The notes under the pieces: model-generated
What the model was told of the DNA's origin: nothing
Databases searched by the model: none
What the model saw: the letters and a program-made list of their open reading frames with translations, nothing else
Assembly (NCBI GenBank): GCA_035578155.1
Contig: JAPWDM010000016.1
Coordinates: forward strand, 8,786,044-8,850,043
From: Brachynemurus nebulosus
Taxonomy: Eukaryota; Arthropoda; Insecta; Neuroptera; Myrmeleontidae
Length of the DNA: 64,000 nt
Direction of reading: 5' to 3'
Made by a program: the position numbers and the translations under genes
Shown here: positions 12,836 to 23,844 of the stretch, piece after piece
How positions within the stretch are numbered: position 1 is the first letter of the stretch
How the letters are laid out: every line of letters starts with the position of its first letter

Positions 12836-14757
12836 GCTAGGGAGTTGATGGCAATTTAGGTATATAATAGCATCGTCGTTGATAGTAATATGTTATGTAG
12901 TTTACTATTGTGCGAATAAGAAAAAGTTAAAACGAAGCTCAAATGGTGCTGACTTTTTTTGCAAATAAATTTTGAAAATGCAAAAAAAAAAAGAGCTCCC
13001 TTAAATCATAGCATTGTGTCTGCCATTGATATATTGTATTAATGACAGTCAGTATATAACAAATTTGTAGATGGCAGACGTCCACATCGCTGCATTTTGA
13101 TAAAAAATAATTGCAAACATGTAAAAAAAAATGGCCGACTAAGTCATTTCATCGTCTTTCTAATCTATATTTTTGGATTTAATATACTTCCTGGAAGATG
13201 AAATTAAAGGTGGCAGACATAGGGGCCTCTGATTTTAGCCACAAATCAAAAAAACCTCTGTCGTAGCATCCTGCATAACATAGCGAATTTGCATTTACAA
13301 AAAATATTTTTTCACGAAAACCCGTTTAGATGGGATAATGGCTCAAAGCCTATCGTATCTACTTTTTGCCGCTCTTTATCTCGGTGTAAACAATATTTAA
13401 GAAATTTTAGAATTTTTGCAAATTTTAGCAAAAAATTCATTTTTATTACAAAAAATATTAATTTTACTCGACAATTAGTTTAAATATGATAATCACTCAA
13501 AAGCTTATGTGATTTATTTACCACGTAGTAAAAGAAAATGTGGAAAGACTGTGGAAAATGTGGAAATTTTTGCCAAACGAAAAATGTTCAAAATATACAC
13601 AGTTCCGGGTTATCGGCCGACTGGAATTCCAAAAGTCTGAAATGTGGATATATATACCTTCAGATAAATTTAGGTGAATGTTATGTCGGGTTACAAAGAC
13701 CTAAAAAAATCTCTTGTTTGTTGTGAAATTTGCAAAAAAGAATTTTACTTTTTCAATAGGTTTAGGTAATACTACCAAAAATAAAAATCTGTACATATTA
13801 TTTCTATAGTTATTATTATTATTGAAATATAAAAAATTTATATAATATATTTGACATTTGTTATTAATTACTTTCCCCATCACTGTCTTCATATCTGTCC
13901 TCAGTAGTGAGGTCTGCATTTTCATCCATTCTTTCCTCATCTGAAATTAAATGTACATTTCAATGTTTATTATCATTTAGTATGAAAAAATAACTTAAGG
14001 ATTACAAAAAATCACCTGTTTGATCTTGATCGATAGATGCTTCATCTGCACTCTACCATCGAAATCGGAACAAGTGGCAATCCTAAAGTATACAGGATCA
14101 CAAAGGAAAAGAGAAATTTACCTATATTTCATTAAAATAAGTATGTGATTAAATATGACAAAAAATTGTTTTATTTTGAACATTCAATACTACATTTTCT
14201 TTCTGCCTTCGAAAAATCAGCACCGAAATTGTCTGCCATTTTTATTTCTTTGCTTCTTATAGTAACAGCAACAATTATGCTTAAAGGCAGAAACGATGAA
14301 ATGACTTCATAGGTATGTTTTTTTCTGCAAATTCGCAACACTCCAGTTTTCGAATGCAGCGCCCTCTGAGTGGCAGAAGTGAAAATTCTTACTTTTTATA
14401 AAGTAATTTCAATAATTAACTCAGTCTGCCTGACGATGAACTGACTTACTTTTTTATATATCATAAAAATCCAAAAAAAAATGATTTTTTTCTAAAACGC
14501 AGCGGGAAAAATTTCTGCCGCTTGTATTTCCTTTACTTTAAAGCTAATACAATTTTATTAGTACAAGAAGCAGACGCGATGCTATTATATAGGGTACCTA
14601 TATTTTTTTACAATTTTGGAAAGCCCTCATTTAGTATCGCAGCAATATATTAATGGCAGAAATTTTTTTTATTGTTTATTTTACTCAGATCTTCCTTATT
14701 ATCGACTTCTGCCAGACGATGAAATCATATAGATTTTCCTGCCATCAGCTCCCTAGC
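12836..14757. mobile_element. TA-flanked DNA element with GCTAGGGAG ends
   Basis: The left end reads GCTAGGGAGTTGATGGCA and the right end mirrors it (TGCCATCAGCTCCCTAGC), each bordered by TA (12834-12835 and 14758-14759). Inside, phrases of the type TGGCAGA and CATCGTC plus ATGAAATGAC recur many times in both orientations (for example 13060-13160, 14230-14310, 14420-14450, 14700-14740), so the element is built from subterminal repeats. The interior frames at 13289-13940 are short and show no transposase motif, so it is probably non-autonomous. Confidence 0.7.
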
Positions 14758-14765
14758 TATGAACA

Positions 14766-14900
14766 ATGTGGGGTATTCATAAACGATTTAAGATAAATCT
14801 AAAATCAATCTTAGCTAAGATAAAACTTAACTTATTCATAGACGACTTTAGGTCGGTTTTAACGCTAAGTTCAATCTTATCTCTTACTTAAATTTAAAAT
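14766..14900 (+). repeat. Left arm of a GGTATTCATAA inverted-repeat element
   Basis: This arm (GTATTCATAAACGATTTAAG, then AATCTTAGCTAAGAT and TTATTCATAGACGAC) is mirrored by 20260-20356 at perhaps 75 percent. The two arms enclose about 5.6 kb that includes the R2-type retrotransposon, consistent with a MITE or foldback element split by later insertion. I could not identify a target duplication. Confidence 0.5.
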
Positions 14901-14939
14901 AAGCAAATGGCAGACTTAAGTCCATCTTAAATATATTTT

Positions 14940-16297
14940 TACATGGAATTTTTTGACATTTGAACATTTTATCAAATTTTAAAGAACTTTTTCGAATAAA
15001 AATATAAAATATACGTAATTAAATATCTATATTAAGTATTGACGTAATAAATATTTTAAATGTAAGTAAATTAAAAGAAAAATTGAATCAAATTAACTTA
15101 GTTTTATAAGTAATTCAACCTCTAAATATTTTCAGTTGCAAAAAAGTTTTCATGTATGACGAAAATATCGATTTGCAGCATGTATTTGACGAAAAACTTA
15201 CAATTTTATAGATAACTAATTAAAAGATATGTGCAAAAACAGAAAAACTAAGGAATTATTACGTACTTCTGTGTGCTTCTGTGATAGAATATTTTGACTT
15301 TCTACTTACATTTTTTGTGTAAGAGACGTATTTTTTTTAATGTAAATTATAAACAAAACGGTAGTTTAACATAATATTTTACCATACTTTAGTTAATCTT
15401 AATTTATTATTACATTTTTTTTAGTTGTTTTTCATACTGAAATGTTAAAAATTATCGGAAGCACACTGGAATTATTTAATGTTTTAGGCCTTTAAGTACC
15501 GCAGTTTATGTTTAAAATTATAAAAATCTAAATCATTGACAAAGTTTATATCTATTTTATACTTCTTTTGTAAAAATTTTTAATAAATCAACAAATATTT
15601 TAGTATATAATTTATATTTTATTGTAACTTTATAAGTCACTCAGATTACATAAAACTGATGATATAAAAAACAGAACAATTATAATACAATTATGTCTGT
15701 TTACACACATTACATGTTTTAAAGACAATTCACATTTTAAAAAAAAAATAATATTAAAATAATCACATGATACCACCTATTTTATGAAATTTTAAATTTT
15801 ATTAACGACCACGTCTTTACGTTCTGCATTTTAAACAAACAAACTATAGTTAGGTACTATACTACGTACTGACATATTCTAAAACAGTTTAAAATAATCT
15901 TTACAACAAAGAAATTTAAATTTCCAATAAACAAATTTTTCCGTTAATATTGTTATTTATTATAAATTAAATTAAAATACATAACTATGTATACTTTTGT
16001 ATTATTTTATTAATTACGGCAAAAATAAAAAAAAAATTAATTATTTACTGATAGAATTTTCATTAATTTAAATATTTCGCGCTACTACTATTCAAATATT
16101 TTTCGTTTCTCTGATTGCTTTCAATTGGTGAATTAATTGTAAAGCTTGTATACACCTCAGAAAATTCTTGTGAAATTATCCTCCACAGATAACAAAAATT
16201 TGTAAAAAGGAATTAAAATTTATTGTGTATTTACCAAAATTGTCAAAAATTATATCCAACGCTAACAATATAACATTAAGGACTTTTTAAAATTATA
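14940..16297. other. AT-rich spacer with nothing recognised
   Basis: No credible open frame or paired repeat. Base composition is much more AT-rich than the retrotransposon that starts near 16298. Confidence 0.5.
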
Positions 16298-16531
16298 CTG
16301 CGGAGGTCCCGCTGTGGATGGAAAGCGAATTTGATCTCTAAACGGCTGTGCCCTCGTATTTCGGGCTTCACAATTGATGGTGCTATGGATCAATAAACCG
16401 AGTATTTGTTCGTCAATCATGATTGACGCGATGCGTTGCGCAGTTCATCGTACGTGAGCAAATCCTGTCCGTACGACCCCCATACGCTAAAGCTTGGTTC
16501 GCCAGTGCATCTAGTAATTTCGACAAAACCC

Positions 16532-17842
16532 ATGATGTCCATGAACAACTGTCAGAAATGCAGAAAAAGCGACATAAGAACCCGTAGCTACATAAAATGT
16601 GACGTATGCGAATCATGGTTCCACTACTCCTGTGTGAGTCTAACAAAAAAGAGAGTTGAGCAGATGCCGATTGATTCAGACTGGTATTGCCCAGACTGCA
16701 CTCAGAACCGAAGTGAACCACTTGTCACAGTACCTAGTAACCATATAAGTCCCAGAAACACAGGTAGTAACCGAACGGATCTTAACCCACAAGCCGACGA
16801 TAGGGCTCTAGTTACGAGAATGCACCAAAACACAGGTTGTAACAACCAAATGGATTGTAATCCGCACGCCGACCGCACGGCTCTAGTCATGCCACCATCG
16901 TTTCCACTACCAAATGATAGATCTCTAGTCCTAAATGAACGAGAAACACAAAATGACGGCCCGCCTCCAGCAAGGAGTAACCTAAACGCAAACAGTGACC
17001 AAATTGATCCTAACCTACCGGGTGACAGTAGAACCCTAGATGATATCATACGACCTGCAGTACCTGCGATACCGGATAATTGCAGCCCGCCTCCAACCAT
17101 TATCTCCGGGACCGAGGGCGAACCTTGCCCCTCATTTCCTAACAATGACCCACTTGTCGATGAAAATATTGATAATGCCGTACCAACCACTAGCACAACA
17201 ATAGAATCAGCACAGGGTTCCCAAGGAAACCCCCTCCAAACATGTCCATTCTGTGGTAAACGATATAAAGAGATAAATAAACATATTGCGGCCTCCCACC
17301 CGACAGAACATAGAGATAGACTAGTGGATAAACATGCTATACCTAATGTGGCGACAGTAGCGGCCATCAAGGCCAAGAAAGTTGAGGAATCAATCAGCAG
17401 CTGGGAAAAGAAGCCGTGGGAATTAATGGATGCGGAAACTCTAAATAAGGAGGTACGACAGTTGCACGAATTCCTGAAAAATCTGGTGCATGACCTCCCA
17501 GGTCCTAAACACCCTGCGGTCAAATATTTCGAAATGAGAAAGAAGGCAAAAACCGACACGTTGTCTCAAAATCGTAGATACGATAAGAGTAGTAACCCTG
17601 AGAGAGCCACCAAACGGGACAGAGAAAAGAGAAAGGAGGCGTACAGATACCAAACAGTCCAATTCAACTACTACAATCGACGCAAAGTAGCGGTCCGGCT
17701 GGTTGTAGATAGTAAACAGAGAGAATGTCCAATTCCAATGGGAGAAATAGAAAACCACTATAAAGAATCACTCGGAACAACAAACCCGAAGGTTGACAGT
17801 ATCCCCCAGCCACCCCCATCACACCCCCTGTGTCAAAAGTGA
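16532..17842 (+). CDS. R2-type element, N-terminal part: PHD and C2H2 zinc fingers
   Basis: The frame opens at 16427 but its first ATG codons are at 16532 and 16535, so I place the start there (about 436 residues). Right after the start comes a PHD-like finger: CQKCRKSD, then CDVCESWFHYSC and WYCPDC, with the Cys4-His-Cys3 spacing and the Trp before the last Cys pair. A Pro/Asn/Asp-rich low-complexity linker follows, then a C2H2 finger (CPFCGKRY, then HIAASH) at about residues 240-260, which in R2 proteins helps bind the target DNA. The C-terminal part is basic (AKKVEES, REKRKEAYRY) and ends with the CPIPMGEIENHYKESLG segment that usually leads directly into the reverse transcriptase. It stops at 17840-17842, 13 bases after a C-rich stretch; the other frame continues as the RT. 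Confidence 0.85.
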   Translation: MMSMNNCQKCRKSDIRTRSYIKCDVCESWFHYSCVSLTKKRVEQMPIDSDWYCPDCTQNRSEPLVTVPSNHISPRNTGSNRTDLNPQADDRALVTRMHQNTGCNNQMDCNPHADRTALVMPPSFPLPNDRSLVLNERETQNDGPPPARSNLNANSDQIDPNLPGDSRTLDDIIRPAVPAIPDNCSPPPTIISGTEGEPCPSFPNNDPLVDENIDNAVPTTSTTIESAQGSQGNPLQTCPFCGKRYKEINKHIAASHPTEHRDRLVDKHAIPNVATVAAIKAKKVEESISSWEKKPWELMDAETLNKEVRQLHEFLKNLVHDLPGPKHPAVKYFEMRKKAKTDTLSQNRRYDKSSNPERATKRDREKRKEAYRYQTVQFNYYNRRKVAVRLVVDSKQRECPIPMGEIENHYKESLGTTNPKVDSIPQPPPSHPLCQK

Positions 17843-20031
17843 CTGATATCACGCAGGAAGAAGTAGACGCTGCGATAAAGAGCATAAAACTTGACTCAGC
17901 TGCAGGTCCAGAGGGAGTTATTGCTCGGGCGGTTCGAGTGAAAGGAATAAATAAAATTCTGGTCAAAATATTTAACTCATGTCTCAAGATAGGAGCTCTA
18001 CCCTCCTGTATGAAGGAAGCAAGGACTATTCTGCTTGACAAGGGGGGAAACGTCAAAGAAATAAAAAATTGGAGACCCATAACAATACTTCCGATGACCA
18101 GAAGAATCCTGGAAAAAATACTCGAACGCCGTTTAAGACAGTTCAGCATTTTGAACCCCAATCAACGAGGTTTCATCTCAACCCCAGGATGTGCAATAAA
18201 TCTATCCATAATCCAAGCCATACTGGACACAGCAAAGAAAGAAAAGGGGGATGCATTGTGCATATTCCTAGACATAAATCGAGCATACGATACAATTGGT
18301 CATGCTCAGGTGAGGAAAGCCCTGGCTAGAATGGAAGCTCCTGAGTACCTAATAAACTTCATCATGGACTGTCAACTGGAAAACCAAACCCAATTCCAAA
18401 TTGGTATAAATAAGTCCAAGAAAATTACCATCAAAAGGAGTTTGATGCAAGGCGCCCCCTTATCACCACTCCTCTACAACATCGCAACTAACCATATCCT
18501 TGATGAAATAACGGAACACGGTTTTACCCAGGCAAACGGAGTAAAGGTAATCGAAAACCACAAAGTATCAGCATTAGCATTTGCGGATGACATCGGTCTG
18601 ACTAGCCATACCGTAAATGGGGCAACTGCTATGTACGAATTAATTGAAAACCGTCTAACGGAGCTAGGGATGAACCTGAATCCCACAAAAACGCAAGCGA
18701 TCCATATAAAGACAGGCAAAATCCATGATGGGCAAATCAAAATTGGGGAAACAATCATTCAACCTGTTTCAAATGAAAGTGAAGTTAGCTACTTGGGAGT
18801 CAACCTCCGCGATGGAGTCATACTGAATAAGGAAGTCATGATGAAAGATCTTACTGAAAAAATAAATAAAGTTGTCAATTCACCGTACATCAAAGCAAAT
18901 CAAAAAATTAATATTCTGAACACTTACATCTGGCCCATGATGACATACGGCACCCAAATGACCCCCATAGACAAGTGGAATGTGTCGTTCATTAAAGATC
19001 TTGACATAATCATCCGATCGGCTGTGAAACAAGCCCTTGACCTGCCAAATAACACTCCTGATTCAATGCTATATGCCGCAAAAACCAGCCGAGGACTGCA
19101 AATCTTCAAAGCGGCATGGGAAATCCAAATCCAAAAGATCAACCTATGCAACACCCTCATGAATCTGGACGATGACCTCGTGAAAAGGGTAAGAAACCTA
19201 AACGAGGAGGTAGATGCGTGTATGGCGGCTCTAGAAATTACCAGACCAGGGGAAGGAAAAATAGATGTGAAAAAGGTGAGAGAAGAACTAAGGGACAAAG
19301 AATTCAGAAACTGGGCGGGAATGAAGCTGAGAGGAGCAGGAGTAAGCTCATTCAACCAATATAAACCCCACAACAAATGGCTAACTCCAGAAGAGGGACT
19401 AACGAACAGCGAATACACCGACTTACTAAAAATGTGCATAAATTCGGCACCCGTAAGGGGCATTCCTGGACGGTCGACCGACGGGGCTCTCTGTCGCCGA
19501 TGCTCTCTCCTCGAGACCATCGAGACCCAAACCAACAAAAGAGAGACTCTGAGCCACGTTCTGAGCGATTGTTCATTTGGAAGCCTCCCCCGAAATAACC
19601 GACACAACAGAATCCGGTCTACTCTAGCAGATGCCATGCGCCAGAACAACTGGGAAGTGTATGAAGAGGTTCCTGGAGTTGCTCAAAACGGATCAAGCCG
19701 CAGAATAAACATCATAGCCATCGACAGGAAAACTAAAAAAGCGTTCATAATAGATCCCACGATCAGATTTGAAACGGGAGAGAACCAGGCTCAGGAAGTC
19801 GACAAAGAAAAAAAGGACATATACATACCGACAATTGAATACTACAAGGAAAAATACGCCGTGGATTCAATTGACATAATATGCCTACTTGTGGGAGCTC
19901 GTGGCACAATTACAAATTTCTTCAAAGACTTTTGCATCCAATTCAAGATCCCTGAAACCACCATCAAAGCTATAGCACAACTCGCCGTCAGAGGATCAAT
20001 CAGCATTTTGAGAAACCACCTCTACAATTAA
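17830..20031 (+). CDS. R2-type element, reverse transcriptase and restriction-like endonuclease
   Basis: This continues the element in the -1 frame. The frame is open from 17797 and has no suitable ATG near its beginning, so it is unlikely to start independently. Visible RT motifs are DSAAGPEGV, NWRPITILP, FLDINRAYDTIGH, LMQGAPLSPLLYN and the catalytic FADD (about residues 251-254), then a YLGVNL thumb-side segment. The C-terminal part has a CCHC knuckle (CRRC, then HVLSDC, about residues 553-579) and RHNR, then a PD-(D/E)xK-type nuclease core with IIAIDRKTKKAFIIDPTIRF (near 640). Order and content match R2-clade proteins that nick target DNA and copy their RNA at the nick. No internal stops. 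ORFs on the opposite strand are shadows. Confidence 0.9.
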   Translation: MSKVTDITQEEVDAAIKSIKLDSAAGPEGVIARAVRVKGINKILVKIFNSCLKIGALPSCMKEARTILLDKGGNVKEIKNWRPITILPMTRRILEKILERRLRQFSILNPNQRGFISTPGCAINLSIIQAILDTAKKEKGDALCIFLDINRAYDTIGHAQVRKALARMEAPEYLINFIMDCQLENQTQFQIGINKSKKITIKRSLMQGAPLSPLLYNIATNHILDEITEHGFTQANGVKVIENHKVSALAFADDIGLTSHTVNGATAMYELIENRLTELGMNLNPTKTQAIHIKTGKIHDGQIKIGETIIQPVSNESEVSYLGVNLRDGVILNKEVMMKDLTEKINKVVNSPYIKANQKINILNTYIWPMMTYGTQMTPIDKWNVSFIKDLDIIIRSAVKQALDLPNNTPDSMLYAAKTSRGLQIFKAAWEIQIQKINLCNTLMNLDDDLVKRVRNLNEEVDACMAALEITRPGEGKIDVKKVREELRDKEFRNWAGMKLRGAGVSSFNQYKPHNKWLTPEEGLTNSEYTDLLKMCINSAPVRGIPGRSTDGALCRRCSLLETIETQTNKRETLSHVLSDCSFGSLPRNNRHNRIRSTLADAMRQNNWEVYEEVPGVAQNGSSRRINIIAIDRKTKKAFIIDPTIRFETGENQAQEVDKEKKDIYIPTIEYYKEKYAVDSIDIICLLVGARGTITNFFKDFCIQFKIPETTIKAIAQLAVRGSISILRNHLYN

Positions 20032-20218
20032 AGAGAGAAACCGACGCATACCAAGAAACTAAGCCCCAATAAAAATAAAATAAAAAAAAAAGAAGAAAGA
20101 CTGTCGACGCAAATAAACTTTTCCATCCCAGCTCGGAGCCAGCACCCACCACAATTCGATATCCTTCGTCGGAACGGCGGCCTGCCAGTGCGGTAGGAAG
20201 GTGTCAACGTTGATTTAG
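20032..20218 (+). other. 3' untranslated region of the R2-type element
   Basis: A GC-richer stretch after the stop, with an A-rich segment (about 20070-20098) and then a structured-looking CGTCGGAACGGCGGCCTGCC region. Elements of this group end in an RNA fold recognised by the RT. The boundary is set by the return to AT-rich sequence. Confidence 0.5.
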
Positions 20219-20259
20219 TAGTATAACTAACTTCAAGCTTGTTTCTACTAGGACAATTT

Positions 20260-20356
20260 TAAAATCTGTCTATGAATTGTAATGTTAAGTTAAGTCTTAG
20301 TGTTAACTTTGCTAAGTTCAATCTAAGAGTTATCTTAACTTCTCTTTATGAATAGC
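20260..20356 (-). repeat. Right arm of the GGTATTCATAA inverted-repeat element
   Basis: This is the reverse complement counterpart of 14766-14900 (TATTCATAAA, then TTAAGATAACTCTTAGATTG and CTTAACTTAACATTAC and ATTCATAGACAGA). See the left arm for interpretation. Confidence 0.5.
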
Positions 20357-20756
20357 GCTAAATATGAATAATTATGGTAAATTTAAAATTCGTATAAGCA
20401 AAATTATGTATTTACTTTAATACCTATAGTAACATATTTTTTTAATTTATGTTGATCCAAATATCCTAAAACTAATTTTCTGTCAGTAACTACCTAATTT
20501 AAGAAAATTCTTTGATGACTTGAAAAATTGGTGGATTTTCATTGATTTTTTATTTTCCTAGTAATTATTTCTTTAAACATTATTAATGTTCCAAATTTCA
20601 AAGCAGCCAATGAGTGCCCAAAATTATGATTTTTGGACGCTGGTATTTTGGAAACTATTTCACCCAAACGTATGAAATTTGGAATAAAAAAAAAATTTAA
20701 AAAAACCAAACTAAAAATGGGGTGGACTTATAAGCATTGCCACTAAAAGGTATAAA

Positions 20757-20985
20757 ATAAAAGCTCTTTTAAAAAACTGACTTCAAAAAGTTAAAAATAA
20801 TGAATAGTACGAATTTTGAAGTCAGGCGGGAATTAGTATAAAAAAATGTAGATCTTGAAGAAATCGTGAACTTTTCAAGCACATCCGATCGCAATCTTTC
20901 ATACGACGCCCCGCCTGACTTCAAAATTCGTACTATTCATTATTTTTAACTTTTTGAAGTCGGTTTTTTAAAAGAGCTTTTATTA
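20757..20985. mobile_element. Short foldback element
   Basis: Nearly perfect inverted arms of about 77 bases (20757-20833 and 20909-20985) begin AATAAAAGCTCTTTT and contain GACTTCAAAAAGTTAAAAAT and GAATTTTGAAGTCAGGCGGG. A 75-base loop separates them. The RNA or single strand would form a very stable hairpin. No coding capacity. Confidence 0.85.
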
Positions 20986-21370
20986 ATTAAATCGTAAATA
21001 ACATAATAATTTATTGTTTCAGTACTTTAATATTTATTTTCAAATAAAAATGAGCATGTAATTCCATTTTTCTAGATGTAAACTTTAGTCATCTGATGAC
21101 AACCCAGTGAATATAGAATGTAAATGTGATGTAACAAGGAAATAACAAGTTACGTAACTTTTTTGACTTATGGGTGACATAACAATTATATAAAATTAGA
21201 GTTTTATGTTATATACCTAATTGTTACCTGTATGTTACGTAACAGTTACATGCCATTGTGATTGTAATAAAATGTCACATTTGTGACTGCTATGTTACGT
21301 TTAGATGATGTATCAAAGTTGCTTTGATAAAACGTCACACACAGTGTGACTTTTATGTTATATCTTCGCA

Positions 21371-23438
21371 GCGTATTTGGAAAATATACCCGTATTCAGA
21401 GCTCAATGTATCTGAACTCGGGTATACGTTCAATGTTTAATGAGCACAGTTTGATACTTGAAAATATACCCACTAAAAGCACTGAACTCGGGTATATTTT
21501 CAAACTCAATATTTAATAAGAATAGTATGAAAAACATACCCACTTTGAATTTATTGGTAACAAATGGTTCAATCAACTAGTTAAGGGAAAACACACTTTG
21601 ACGCCGCAAAAAATTGACAATTTTATCGAATTTTTTTTGCAAATGTGAGTGAATATATGAGGGTCGAATTAAAAAGACTTTAATGAATATCCATTTGTTC
21701 ATATAAATTTGTATAGAAAAGTATTAAATATTTGCAAACTTAATAATGCAAATGCACCCAAAAAAAATTTTAAATTATACCAACGATATTGCAATGATGA
21801 ATCGTTTCAAATTAAAAAAAGAAAAAAAATTATTAAGGTACATAAGTAATTGCAGCTATCGTTATGCCTAGGTTTTTTTAAATTTTTTTCATAAAATAGC
21901 AACGGATTAAAAAATTTTCCGTTTTCTTTTGTTTTGTTTTCGTTGAATTTCGGTCTAAAATTTTCACAGTATTTTCTTAACACATTGTACTTTCGAATCA
22001 AAAAAAAAGAAAAAGAAAATCCCATTTTTTCAATCCAAGTTACCAGACACCTTAATTGCACCAAATACTTTTCAGCGGATTCGAATTCAAATAATATCCG
22101 TCCATATTCATACGCTTTTATAAAAAACACTTCTAAATCTGTTTTATTAATATATTAATCAATTTTAAATAAATTTTCCACGTTTAACTCACACGCTAAC
22201 AATAGGGTACTTGACTGCAATTGAGAAATGATTCTAAACGCTTTGTTCTTACGTATAAATTAGTTAATTTTTGTTAAATTTTTAAAAATCTTCAAAAAAA
22301 CCATTGTTCAATTTTAAATGAACAAATTGGCGGGAAAAACGATTTGGCGTAGTGACGTATGCAATGACGTCACGATTTAACTCAAACAGATGTCGCTTTC
22401 ATTCATATCAGCACTTGTCAACACAGTTTCAAATTTGTACACAATATTCAGCAGTCATCATGCTCAGTTTTAGTGGTCTTTACAACTTTCTACTTTGTTA
22501 TCTTCTTCATTTATCATCATCGTAAGATTTTCATGAAGCCCTACAAGTATTAAATGCACTTTAAGAAAACGTAACTTTAAAATTGTAGCAAAAAATAAAA
22601 GCATTTTTAACATAATATTTAAAACAAGTTGATAAGGATATTTTACGTATTAAGTGACGATGTATTCCTTCCATCAATCTTTTTTGAGTGCAAAATTAAT
22701 TGCAAACCAAAAAGTTCAAAATAAATTACAAAGAAAAACAACTTCCCTTGGTCAATTAGAATTGTAAAAATGTCACAATGAAAATGCAATTTGTCATAGA
22801 CAAACTGTAACTAGAGTAATAAGATCTGCTATTAAAAAATGACGTCATTTTCAAATATCACTGCGTTTTTAACCATTTAAATGAAGGCTAAAAATTTATA
22901 ATTTTCGAAATAGAATTTTTAAATAACTAAAGAATATTTTTATTTGTCACTACTAAAATTGAATATATTTAAGGACAATACATAAAATTATTCAACATTT
23001 GAAACAATTTTTGAATACAGTCAAGTACCGTATTAAGAACTAAGACAAGAAGGAGCTAAAAATTATTTCAAAAAATTGTAACGTTTTTTTTATTTGTAAC
23101 AAAGTAACGCTGTTTTAAATCATATATGCATAGTACCTACATAAAAAGTATCGTATTGAGGTACACTGAAGATCGTAGAAATAAGTTTGAAAATATACCT
23201 TGTTAGTAACACTGTATAAGATTACACTAATTTATTGTCGGGTAGGTATATATTCAAATTCTCATTGTAGTATTCTTGCACTTGAAAATATACCCGATTT
23301 TGGCTCTGAAATGAGGTATATTTTAAAGTCAAGTGTGTTATATCATTTTGTTAGTTTCTGTTTTGTAAATTATACGCGATCCTAGATCGGTCAGTGACGT
23401 CACAAGCTCTGACTTCGGGTATATTTTCAAAATACGCG
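21371..23438. mobile_element. TIR element with 8-bp target duplication TCTTCGCA
   Basis: The ends are GCGTATTTGGAAAATATACC and its mirror (reverse complement CGCGTATTTTGAAAATATAC). The 8-mer TCTTCGCA stands immediately outside both ends (21363-21370 and 23439-23446). Removing the element and one 8-mer restores an uninterrupted 60-bp repeat unit. Subterminal GGGTATATTTTCAAA words recur near both ends. The 8-bp duplication is typical of hAT or P-type elements. No transposase is visible. Confidence 0.78.
22205..23030. mobile_element. TA-flanked MITE, GGGTACTTGACTG family, copy 2
   Basis: The ends are GGGTACTTGACTG and CAGTCAAGTACCG (12 of 13 matching when inverted), bordered by TA at 22203-22204 and 23031-23032. 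It is homologous throughout to 8380-8945, including GGCGGGAAAAACG and TGACGTCA palindromes. It lies inside the 8-bp-TSD element, so it is the youngest layer of this nest. Confidence 0.8.
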
Positions 23439-23446
23439 TCTTCGCA

Positions 23447-23702
23447 ACCTAACAATGTTACTTTGATAAGACCTCACAGAACTGACTCTCATGTTATGTT
23501 TTTGTGGCGTCTCAACATTACTTTAATGAAATGCCACAACCATGACTCTTTTGTTATGTCCTGATGACCTAACAATGTTACTTTGAACAAAACGTCACAA
23601 CAGTACTCTTATGTTATGTTTTTGTGACGTATTAACGTTGTTTTAATAAAATATCACAATCATGACTCGTTTGTTATGTTTTTGTGACGTTTCAATATTA
23701 AT
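23447..23702 (+). repeat. Tandem 60-bp repeat array
   Basis: About four units of 60-62 bases, each with TTACTTT, AAAATGTCACAA-like, CATGACTC and TTGTTATGTTTTTGTGACGT segments. Related units also occur at 21190-21370, left of the nested insertion, so the array was longer before it was split. Confidence 0.8.
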
Positions 23703-23844
23703 AAAACATTTCACTTGTCACTTTTGTGAAATGTTTTGTTACCATATTAATTTTAAATGTATGAATTCGCGAGAAATTATCAATTTAAAGATTTCTGCAG
23801 TTTTTTTTCAATCTATCCCCTGTTGGCGTCTGATATGTAACTAA

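Larger units (their letters stand above)
16298..20218 (+). mobile_element. R2-superfamily non-LTR retrotransposon
   Basis: A sharp rise in GC content marks the element from roughly 16298 to 20218 inside very AT-rich flanks. It has a short 5' leader, one coding region split by a frame change (16532-17842 and 17797-20031), and a 190-base 3' region with an A-rich stretch at about 20070-20100. Domain order is PHD finger, C2H2 finger, basic linker, reverse transcriptase, CCHC knuckle and restriction-like endonuclease, as in the R2 superfamily. The flanks do not look like 28S rRNA, so it is not at the classical R2 site. I could not find a target duplication, and the exact ends are inferred from composition. 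Confidence 0.85.

Noticed and set aside
16298..16532. HDV-like ribozyme at the 5' end of the R2-type element
   Set aside because: A CCC/GGG and TGTG/CACA stem is visible near 16350-16372, but I could not form the double-pseudoknot required. It needs a covariance-model search.
16413..19649. Minus-strand frames of 94-285 residues over the R2-type element
   Set aside because: They are shadows of the plus-strand coding region, which has clear RT and nuclease motifs.
16298..20218. Insertion in 28S rRNA as for classical R2
   Set aside because: Neither flank resembles the conserved 28S target; both are AT-rich non-ribosomal DNA.
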